From Trebouxia sp. TZW2008 (taxonomy: Eukaryota; Chlorophyta; Trebouxiophyceae; Trebouxiales; Trebouxiaceae): a stretch of DNA of 64,000 nucleotides. Made by a program: the position numbers and the translations under genes. The notes below the pieces were generated by a model. It was not told the origin of the DNA. It saw nothing but the letters and a program-made list of their open reading frames with translations, and did no database searches. This document shows, in pieces, positions 46,359 to 55,590 of this stretch. The stretch is taken from NCBI GenBank assembly GCA_002118135.1, contig BDIU01000154.1, positions 295,639-359,638 on the forward strand. Reading direction: 5' to 3'. Position 1 is the first letter of the stretch, and every line of letters starts with the position of its first letter.

Positions 46359-46604
46359 AGGCCCAAACGTGGAACTTTGGCTGCTGCTTGCTGCGCGGGT
46401 TGTTAAGCTCTGGCTACCTGTGACAGCAATGACCCCTTTTCACGACGCTCACACCCTTGTGAGTGTGGTGTTGCTTGCGGAAGTAAGGGTGCGAAGTCTC
46501 AGCTGCTGCTGCGATACAAGTTTAATGCTCCGAAACCACTGGTGTAGTTTGGCTTTTTTCGCCAAAGTCTTTGCGTTTGTAGGCTGGCGAGTGCCGATGT
46601 CAAC
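46359..46604. promoter_or_regulatory. Shared divergent upstream region (plastid-type gene / SMYD gene)
   Basis: Only 246 bases separate the two start codons, so both 5' UTRs and promoters must lie here; a bidirectional promoter is likely. No recognised core motif was seen. Confidence 0.5.
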
Positions 46605-49600
46605 ATGCTTCAGCAGAGCAAGGAGTCATATGTGCAAGCGCAGCGCGACGATCATCGCGGACGCCATCTGGTTGCAAACAAGGCCCTCCCTGCTGGCAGT
46701 CAAGTTGTCGTCGATCGCGCCGTTGCAGCGACGCTGTATGACAGTGAGGTGCCTCATCGATGCCACTTGACGTTTGCATCCTGCACCAGCCCGCTACGTT
46801 GTGGCGCATGCAAGCACGCGAGATACGCAACTCAGCCAAATCAACGCAAAGCCTGGTCAACGGGGCACCGCGAGGAGTGCGAAGCCTTAGCAAGATGTCA
46901 GCCCAATGTGCCGCCACCCACTGTACGACTTGTCGCAAGAATATTTTGGCTGCAGTCAAGGTGAGTCTTGTATTCAGGCATTTCGTGCATGCAGCACTGA
47001 CTATATCAGTGGCTTAATTGTCAAACCTGGAGGCTGTTGACCTGTCAGGTTGAGGAAGATAGGTCAAGGAGATTCACATTCGACAATTCAAAACATAGCA
47101 GGCCTTCAGCATCACTGGGCAAGTCTGCCAGCAGCCAAAAAAGAGCTATTTGTTCAGATGGCTGCTTTGACCAGGTTTTTACTCTGTTACTTTCGTTCCA
47201 CATTCTCAGTGACTGCGGATGTTGGCATGCCAGCATACAATGTGCATCTTATGGTGCTGACCATAACTTCACTTCAGGAAACAGGCACTACATGCAAGGT
47301 GGTGCACAGCAAGACATGGAGGTGCCTGATGCAAGAGACATCGCCCTGATGCTGGCTCGCTGTGCTGGCAACAATCACACCATTTGTGATGATGAGCTCC
47401 GCCCAATTGGTAAGCCTACAGCCTTGTCAATCTTCTGTCATTGACTCTGCCCTAAACCCTACATCCTAAACCCTAAATGTTGACATCTTGACCTGTGTCA
47501 TGAAGCCTTGTTATGTTGCTTGCTGGCACCCACCGGGATTTGATGCTGCACTTTGGTCTGACAGCGATGGGTACCGCCATAGTCTGATTGCTGCAATCAA
47601 CACCCCTGTGCAAAGCAGACAGCTTGCTGTCACCTGACTAATGAATCCCAGTCTTTCGTCAGAGGCCTGTACGCATGCAGTCAACAGACACTGTGTGACA
47701 CCCAACAACTGAGCCTGCCTATGTATTGCTTGCGAGTGGGGCTGAACCTGACAATAGACTAAACTGGTTGGTGACAGTTGCTTGCTCCTGTTCGTACGTA
47801 ACTGGGCTGCCTGGCGTGCAACTTTGATATGTATAATCAATGTGCAGGGGTGGGGCTATTCCCCACAGGGGCCCTCATCAACCATTCCTGCAGCCCCAAT
47901 GCCATGCAGAGCTTTCAAGGGCAACATGTCATTTTCACTGCCCTGCAAGACATTGCTCCTGGTGCAGAAATCACCATCAGCTACATTGAGTTGGCTGCCA
48001 CACATGCTGAAAGGCGTCAACAGCTTCTGGAGCAATACTACTTTGACATTGACAATGCTCAGCAGGTAAACAAATTAGAGACAGCACTTCACCTTCACTG
48101 CACTGCAAGACATTGGGCCTGAGGCTGAAAAACACCATCAGCTATTTTGAGTCGGTTGCCGCAAAAGCTGAGAGGTTAGCAGCTTCTCAGGCAGGTCTAC
48201 TTTGAAATTGACAACGCTCATCAGGTAAGCAAACTAGACACAGCGGTTTCGACCTTGTCAATGCTCATCAGGTAAAGTGCATGCTGTTTGACTGAGGAGC
48301 AATCGCCATACTGCATCATGAAAATGATGGCTGGGTACAGAATAGAAGCCAGGTCAGAACCTACAGATTGTCATGTTGGAGGTTGGTGAATGTCGCCACT
48401 TGGCAAGCAAATCCTTGTGCCACTCCAGCTGTCCAGCTGTTGGTTGCTTGTGCCCTTCTGCATGCAAGTTTGCTTTTTGGTTTGCATTTCCAGCATTTTC
48501 AACATGAGAATAAAAAGAGAACTCTCCAATCAGTGCTGTCACCAGCTTTGGGTCTGGTTGTGAGTGCCATGTGACTTGCAAGGTGATATAGTAAATACCT
48601 GTTCTGTGTGCAGGTACCACAACAGGAAGCTGCACCACTCCTTCAGACTCAAGCAGCGTCATCGACAGCAGAGGCGTATGTTGATGCGCCCTCTCGCATG
48701 GACGCTGCTGATCATGAGCTGACTGCTGTGCAGACAGCCTCTGGTAAGCAACCACGGAACAGACTTTTCATGCTCAATCTGAAAAGGAGTATTGTAGAGA
48801 TTGTCAATACAGGCACTTGGCATCAGATGTGCATTGCTGTCATGTCAAGTTGCGCTCGGCAAGCAGGTTAGTGCAGCTGGCTTGTGGCAACCTGGCCTTG
48901 CAAGACGACACTTTGGGTCACACGCGCCTATCACCTGTGCTGAAATGTGTGATCATCATACATTTAGGGTTTATGACTCTTAGTCTTCATTTTGAATTGT
49001 TTCATGAACAAATGTATTGATGATGTTGTGATCATTGTCATTGTCATCATGAGTAGTAGCAACTTCTCTTTATAAGTGCTGCATTGATGACCGAAAAAAA
49101 TTGTCCTTACATCGAAGTCTCCTCACTCAGAAGTACCACCACAGTCAAAACGCAGTGATTGGAACTGATATGCTTTGTGCTTACATCAACAATGTCCTTA
49201 TATTGAGTGTGTCTATAGAGAGAAATGACTATAGCGGAAGTGGCAGTACTGGGTGCGCATCAACACAAGCTGTCTGCTCCTTGCTCTGCAGGCAATGCTC
49301 ACATGATGGTGTACACAACATCAGCACCAAGCTCAGACCCTGAGAGCTCCTTCCCTCATAGCATGAGCAATGCTGAGACTGCTGATGAGGTTATATCAGA
49401 TGGCCCTGAGGCCGCCATTGATCTGACAGATTCTATGTCATCAATACAAGCTATAAGTTCCTTGCTCTGCAGGGGATGCCCATGTGATGGTGTACACAAG
49501 ATCAGCATCAAGCTCAGACCCTGACGCATCCTTCCCTCACAGCATGAACAATGCAGAGACTGCTGATGAGGGTGCATCTGAGGCTCGTGTGGCGGCTGGC

Positions 49601-50845
49601 AATCTGGCAAACCCTGTGTCAGGGGCCATGTCCTCAGCAAGCTTCACTGATGGGGCGGAAGCACAGGTTTTGCCTCTAGATCTGGTGCAGGTGCAATGCT
49701 GGGGCTCAGGCATGCAAGGTGATCCTTTCTTCATCGACGTACTTTTGAAACGCAAAGATTGCACATAGAGATCAGCATGGTATGGCCGGAAGGTTGCAAA
49801 AAGATGCAAGCGCTTGCAATGGGTTCCGCAGTCTGTTGCCATGATATGGTCATTGTGGTTGTGCATGTTAGTCAATGGAAAGGATAACACTGTCTGCAGC
49901 GAGCGCATGGAAGGGTCATGTTGCATTCGTGTGCAAAGAATCTCATTGTTTGGCTGCCCACAGATGTGTTACTCAGTCCACATGGTGTGCTATCATCTGC
50001 TCAGCTGAGGCAGCTTAGTCCGTTGAAGCACTGTACTCTGAACTACTGCATGCTCAGCTTGATCTTGGCAGCTGCCCTAGACAGTAACTTGTGCACTTCT
50101 GCTGTAGGCATCAGTGAGCAGCAACTTTTGGCCATATTACAGCAGATGTCAGAGATCACATCAACGCACAGGCAATGCTTGCAAGCTCTTGACATGCAGC
50201 AACCAGAGAGAGCAAGATCTCTGGCTCTATCAGGACTTAAGCTGGCCGACTGCATGCCTGCAACCTTCAAGGCACTGGGCAAACTCCACATCTGGCGCAT
50301 GCGGTTACATGAAGGGCTGCTGCGGTCATACATCAGCCTTGGCACTGAATGGGAGTCAGCTCTTTCTGTTGCACAGAAGCTGGTTCCTGTGTATGAGCTG
50401 GTCTACCCAAAGGTAGGTGGCTATGTCCCGACCTTGTGATTGGAGCACATCCAAGCTTTGCTTTGCTTTGAGTACAAGAAGTGCGCTGCCTCTAGATATG
50501 TCGGTGCATGTGAATGCAGTTCAGCAATGGTCATGGCCATATCAGCATTGTGCAGCTTTTCAAGATGCACAAGTGGTCATTCATGCAGCAACTAATGTCA
50601 ATCACTGCTTTGCTGCACTGAGCAACAGCAATACTTGCTGATTGTATGATGTGCATATGCAGGTATGGCCAAACAAGGGTCTGCACTTTGCAACAATGGC
50701 AAAGATATCAGCACTGTTGGACAGCAACAGCAAAGCAGTGGAGTTGGCTGGCAAGGCTCTACAGCAGTTGCAATATACACATGCCAGCAGTCATGTTTTT
50801 GAAGAAGTACGTCAAATCATGTTTGAGGCTAGCAGAAGCTGTTGA
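46605..50845 (+). CDS. SMYD-type SET-domain protein lysine methyltransferase
   Basis: Exons 46605-46960, 47049-47174, 47285-47409, 47848-48065, 48614-48743, 49473-49718, 50108-50412 and 50663-50845 give 562 residues with all phases matching. The order is that of SMYD proteins: N-terminal SET strand, MYND-like zinc finger (LRCGACKHARY...AWSTGHREEC), a linker helix (AGLQHHWASLPAAKKELF), SET core with ICDDELRPIGVGLFPTGAL, INHSCSPN and GAEITISYIEL, and a C-terminal helical TPR-like part (LVPVYELVYPKVWPNKGLH). Family members use S-adenosylmethionine to methylate lysines on histones and other proteins. Oddities: two MYND zinc cysteines are replaced (RYATQPNQRKAW), and the post-SET Cys cluster is absent (YYFDIDNAQQ). 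Exon 6 has an alternative duplicated copy at 49292. ATG 46605 is the first in frame and fits the family's N-terminus. Confidence 0.85.
47450..47478 (+). repeat. Interstitial plant-type telomere motif
   Basis: CCCTAAACCCTACATCCTAA followed by ACCCTAAA in SMYD intron 3: three good and one broken CCCTAAA units. Such short tracts often mark old break repair or telomerase-associated insertion. Confidence 0.8.
47762..47812 (+). repeat. Dispersed 50-bp repeat (also at 54314-54364)
   Basis: AACTGGTTGG, GACAGTTGCTTGCT and CTG.ACGTACGTA are shared in order between this SMYD intron site and 54314-54364 in an intron of the mitochondrial-type gene. Probably fragments of a small dispersed element. Confidence 0.6.
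48070..48290 (+). pseudogene. Decayed duplicates of the SMYD SET exon 3' part
   Basis: Immediately after the SET exon (ends 48065), 48085-48223 repeats its second half (CTGCACTGCAAGACATTG, then CACCATCAGCTA, then TTGACAACGCTCATCAG before GTAAGC) with frame-breaking changes and a stop. A third, shorter end fragment ending CTCATCAG before GTAAAG sits near 48255-48275. Confidence 0.85.
49101..49240. mobile_element. Dispersed short element, copy 2
   Basis: Second copy of the element at 32513-32650, in an intron of the SMYD gene. See that entry for the shared words. Both copies lie in the same plus-strand orientation. Confidence 0.55.
49292..49472 (+). repeat. Upstream duplicate of SMYD exon 6 (181-bp offset)
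   Basis: A copy starting at 49292 after TCTGCAG encodes HMMVYTTSAPSSDPESSFPH; the copy at 49473 encodes HVMVYTRSASSSDPDASFPH after the same acceptor context. Both enter in phase 1. The first copy lacks a phase-compatible consensus donor; without splicing it runs to a stop at 49524, so the second copy is the probable constitutive exon. Confidence 0.8.
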
Positions 50846-51328
50846 GGTGGGCCTACAGCGCTGCAGGTGCTGTGGTCAATATGGCGTCTGGTCTAAATCA
50901 TGGCTGAAGTCTGCCAGATTTGCTGGGCAAAACATGTATGAAGTGAACTATTCCAATGCGTTTGACACTCAAAGGTCGCTAGCTAGCTACAGGGCATGCG
51001 AGTATCTGTGACACCCCTCACACCTAAAGTGATGCATATGCCGCGCAATTTCGCACAGAATGTAGATTCTACAATTGTTGTTGCTGATGCTGCTGCATGG
51101 GTTGTGACTTGCAGCCTGAGCTGTAGCCGCACTATGATTCAATACATTGCAGCTCCAAAATTGCTGCTGGACGGCATGACTTGAGCTGTCTGAACCTGGT
51201 GCCGGGACAGCACCGAGCAAACAGTGCTCATTTAGTGACTGGTGCCAAAATAGTGTAAGTGAGCGGATATTGCTACTGTCGTATGCCAGATATGGCAATA
51301 CTGAATGAGCCCAGATGTAGTAAACTCA
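50846..51328. other. Tail-to-tail spacer between SMYD and mitochondrial-type genes
   Basis: About 480 bases shared by the two 3' ends. A TGTAA motif at 51254-51258 on the plus strand is the likely SMYD poly(A) signal. No coding exon is seen. Confidence 0.55.
51254..51258 (+). terminator. Candidate TGTAA polyadenylation signal (SMYD gene)
   Basis: TGTAA about 410 bases after the SMYD stop codon at 50845 and 71 bases before the end of the convergent gene. Confidence 0.4.
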
Positions 51329-54300
51329 TCAAACAATCTTTTTCCGCTTTTTGGGCTTCATTCTATCTAGGTACACCCTTTCATCTGCAGTGAGCTCTCT
51401 GCTTTTGCCACCAGGCAAGGCCACATACTGTTGAGGCTTGCCGTCTGTGCTTGTGTCTTCCACGACCATTGACCAGCCCTCCTTTGGTCTACTTGGAACA
51501 GCTCTGCTGCGACTCTGCCGGCTGATGCTGGCTCCAGTCTGCACATATGTAACAGTATTGGTCATAATTGCTACACGTTATAGCATACACTGCAAGTGTG
51601 TGTGGCACAAGTCCTGTCTTGCCAGGCAGGTGTACATGTGTGACAAGTTAGCGCAAGAGGATTCATGACTGCCACCGCGCAAAAGTATGCAGTCAGAAGT
51701 CCGGAGAGCTAAGGACAGAATGACATTAAGTACAACTTGAAAGGACTACACACATGATGATACTCAGCATGGAAGTAGTCAGGGGCAGCAGGATTTAAAA
51801 AATATCGTTAAGTGGCGCTCACCTGCTGCAGATTATATTTCAGGTTTTCCCTGAACTCTTGCACAAGGTGCTCTTCCTCTTCCTCAGCCTGTAAGCGGTT
51901 GGCGTCATCCCAGAATGAAACCACTGGGCGCTGGATATTTGCTTTGCCACTGCATCCATGTGCAAATTCTTCAGACATCAGTCGTGCAAGCTGCTCACAA
52001 AGGGGCAATATTGAGGGTGACATGACTATCAAACAATGAACTTGACCATTGGTATGTATATGCATTATCAGTCTGCTTTGGAAGTGGCTGGAGAGGCATT
52101 TCACCATGCAAGCATGGGCTTTGCATAAGTTGCAAACCGACTGCGACAACATGGTATAAGCAAAGCCTTGTACAAAATTGTTCAAAGGGATATACAGCTG
52201 TTTCTGCCGTCGTGATGTCACGATCATGTCCCAGTGTCTTGCGACTTGCCTTCCAAGCATGCGCATGCAGCTGTCAATTCTGGCATAGCTGGAATGACAG
52301 ATGTATGCTATCCAGTTCATGCAAGACCATGTGGGACACATGTCCTGAAACATTATCAACTCACTTGGGGGCTGCTGCATCTGCTTCAATCGCCTCAGGC
52401 CTGTCATCCTCAAACCACTGCAGGACAACAGCAGCCATCAAACACCGTGCTAAAATCATCAGCAGACAAATGCAGTCACAAAGCAGACATGATGCCAAAA
52501 GCATCAGCTGACAATGCAATCACAACACAAAGCATGCAGGAGCAGCAATGCATACGGCTGAGTGTTCCATCTGGTTCTTGATGTAAACCATACAGCTGAG
52601 CAGGCTCTACACTTGTGAGCAAATGGGTACACATCTCAGATGTGCAGCTGCATGCACTGCACAATGTCAACTTGCTCAAAAGTTGTCAGAACACAGAATT
52701 GGCTGGGCAAACCAAGGCGCTATGCAGTTGCAGCCAGCACGTATGAGAACTCACAAAAAACGCCCATGCAAATGCCAATTGAGCATTGTCAAAACTCACC
52801 TCAAATCTGGGATATCTAGGGATAAACTTGACATGTCGCTCTCCAGTGCCTTCAAACTCATGACAGTCCCATAGCTCATGCTCCATGATATAAGGCAGAT
52901 AGTCTGGGTTTGACAGTAAGTGTCTTTGAACACCCTCGTCCTTTGGATCGACTGTTTCACCTGCCTCATCTGTTGGCGCCCTGTGGACAATCAAGCTGAC
53001 TTTGTTCAATGTTGTTTTGCGGCTCATATGATTGCAGGCTTACTGATACTGATGCTGTCTTGACAATTAACATAGAGATGACTGATGTGCTTTCCGCACC
53101 CAGACATAAGCAAATACGCCTATGTAGAAGTAACAATACTGCCTGACATGTGGCTGCAGAAGAGCATAGACACAACAGCAAAATCGTGCTTGGACTAAGC
53201 TCAAGCTTTCTGTGATGCACAGCCGGGGGGACATGCTGTTCAGGACCAACCTTCTGCATTTTGGCATGCAACAGTTGTTATACGTCGTGGCTCTGCACTA
53301 TTCTCCACACATACATCTGGCTTTTTGGTGTGTTGACGCATCATGTGTGATGGGAAAGAAGGTGTGTGCTCAAGGGTAAGATGTTGTACAAATGATGAGC
53401 ATGGGGTTGTGAGCAGGTCCCACAGATGACTGTGCAACAGCATTGTCTAAGCCTCACAAAAGGACAGGACAATGCTAAGTCTCAGCTCAAGCCTTCTGTG
53501 GTGCAAAACCTGGCTGGCACTGGGTTCAATAGATTCAGGCAAGGTGTTGTGAGTATGCAAAGCATGGTGTGCAGTCACTTTTCACCTGTAGCGCTGTTGG
53601 GCCACAGTTGCATCTTGCAACAGCTGTTGTTCAGCCTCTTGTGCAGCCCTCTGTTCCGCCTCTGCTGAAAGCTTGGTGTTTTGTGAGCCAGCAGCAGCCT
53701 CAGGAGCAGACTCAGTCTCCTTTACATCCGCATCTGACCTGAACCAGAAAGGATCCTTGACCAGTGACTTGAGCCATGACAACAGAATGTTTCTGTCTGT
53801 CTTTTCGTCCTTTGTCTCTTCAGGAGATGACTCAAGGGTCCAATTCTGACTCTGGCGCTCAATCTTTCTGAGGTACTCGGGGATGTCTTTGGCAGCTGCG
53901 TCCATGGCGTCCTTAACTATCTGAGACCTTGAGTCAAGCTCTTCTGTAGCTTCTGAATCATGACTCTGAGCTGTGTCATTGTCAACAGTGCTAGCATCTG
54001 ATGCTTGATCTGAGGTGTCGGATGCTGCTGCTGCTGCATCTGTAGGTGCGTCTGTGAGTGCTGGGGCTGACTGCTGGCTGGCTGATCTGCTGCCTGCCTG
54101 CAAAGGGACGTCGCCATGCTCCATGCCTTTCAAAGTCAAGATGGCCAACACTCGCTGCTGCCGAATCTTGAAGATCTCTGCTAGCGCAGTTTGTGAATAC
54201 CTGCATCATGAAACACACCCATTCCACACATTAGCATCTTGGCGGTTACTGTCTAAGGGTCCTGCTACTCAGAGTGGAATTGGCGGACCCAGGCAGCAAA

Positions 54301-55171
54301 GATCACATGATCGAACTGGTTGGAGACAGTTGCTTGCTTCTGTACGTACGTAGATGGGCCTGCTGATTCTGCCTAGCGCACGTTTACAATGAAAGAATGA
54401 ATGAAAGATCACACAGCAATGATGAAAACAAAGTTACCTTTTCTTGTCATGCTTGTGCATCTGGTACATCATTTCTTTGGCTTCATTGCTGAGCAGTGCA
54501 TTGCGCTCCACTTGAGGGCATGTACCCCGTGTGAAGTCCATGCCATACCAAACTATAGCTTCTTCATCCAAGCCACCAAGAAACTCCCATGTAGTTTCTG
54601 TAGTGCCAGCAAGATTGACAACCTCGACTGCAGACGATGGGTATGGAAACGGTCCATCCGCTACGTAGCCAAATCTGAGCTCTTCTTCGTTTTCAGGTGG
54701 CTCAGAAGACTCTGCTGCACCACTTGATCTGCCGCTGTCTGAACTGTCTGCATCTGGTGCTGGTTCGGCCAGGGCTGCAGTTCTAGCACTGTGTCGACCC
54801 TGAGCACCTAGATTATCTGCATTTGCGGCTGGACGAGACTGTTGTGTTGACCTGGCTGTACCTTCAGCTGACCCTATTGTCGACCGATCGCGAGCCTGGT
54901 GCGATGAGCTTGACGAAAACTTGCGGGCATGCCGGGCCAGGGAGCGATGCTCGCGCTTCGCATGCACAGCTGCCAGTTCACGTGCAAATCGCAGCTGCCC
55001 AAGCTGGTTGGCCGCGTGGATCGGCACCCCAGAACTAGCGTCGCTGGAGGCAGCAGAAGTCGAGGCTTGGCTGTGGGACAGCAGCCGGCTGGCCACAGCA
55101 GCCGAGTGCTTGTGATTGGAGACATGGCTTGCAGATCTTGCTAGCCTCAACAGTGCCTCAGAGCTTTTCAT
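51329..55171 (-). CDS. Mitochondrial mS45/Bot1-like (Eukaryotic mitochondrial regulator) protein
   Basis: Exons 55171-54438, 54200-53586, 52980-52800, 52595-52556, 52449-52365, about 51995-51823, and 51538-51329. Phases agree except at the entry to the 51.9-kb exon, where a small exon or different acceptor may be missing. The N-terminus (MKSSEALLRLARSASHVSNH) is an Arg/Ser-rich presequence typical of mitochondrial import; an upstream ATG at 55228 is possible. The middle segment LSNEAKEMMYQMHKHDKKRY, ALAEIFKIRQQRVLAILTLK matches my memory of the helical Bot1p/mS45 pattern of the mitochondrial small ribosomal subunit. GERHVKFIPRYPRFE and a Lys-rich C-terminus (MKPKKRKKIV) follow. At about 670 residues it is longer than fungal members, with acidic Ser-rich inserts. 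Likely role: mitoribosome component; the family call is from memory. Confidence 0.55.
54314..54364 (+). repeat. Second copy of the 50-bp dispersed repeat
   Basis: Partner of 47762-47812; see that entry. It lies in the first intron of the mitochondrial-type gene. Confidence 0.6.
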
Positions 55172-55590
55172 GGCACAGCACCGGCCTCTACAGTCTGCAG
55201 ACTGAACTCTGTAAAGCAGCTGCAACATGTTGTGGCGGAAACCCTCAAATTGCCCTAGCTGTCTTTGGATGAATTTGCAGGACAAATTACATATTTGGCT
55301 TTCAAATTAGCGTACTCGATTTGTATTGCGCAGCACAGCACCAGTCTCGACGAGCGACATTGTTGCTGCAACATGAGAGCCCCTCCCTCACCAGGCTGCT
55401 CTTCGCGCATGACGCCTTCATCTTGGTGACTGCTAGTCAAGCACCGAGCCTTTACATTTGAACAGTCCAAAGGAACTAGATCGTATCAAGCGGTGTACCT
55501 GTGCGAAACGACAAAGCCGGAACCGTTTGCAACTGCGTCTTTCCAGTAGCGTTCTCACTTCCACGCTTCGTCGTCCTTGTCGGGCGCAAG
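55172..55590. promoter_or_regulatory. Divergent upstream region (mitochondrial-type / chromodomain genes)
   Basis: 419 bases between the two ATGs on opposite strands, so a shared or back-to-back promoter is likely. The frame upstream of ATG 55591 stays open on the plus strand but has no earlier ATG, so I start the chromodomain gene there. Confidence 0.5.

Noticed and set aside
48354..48755. Minus-strand 133-residue open frame in the SMYD region
   Set aside because: Overlaps SMYD exon 5 in antisense with no family motif.
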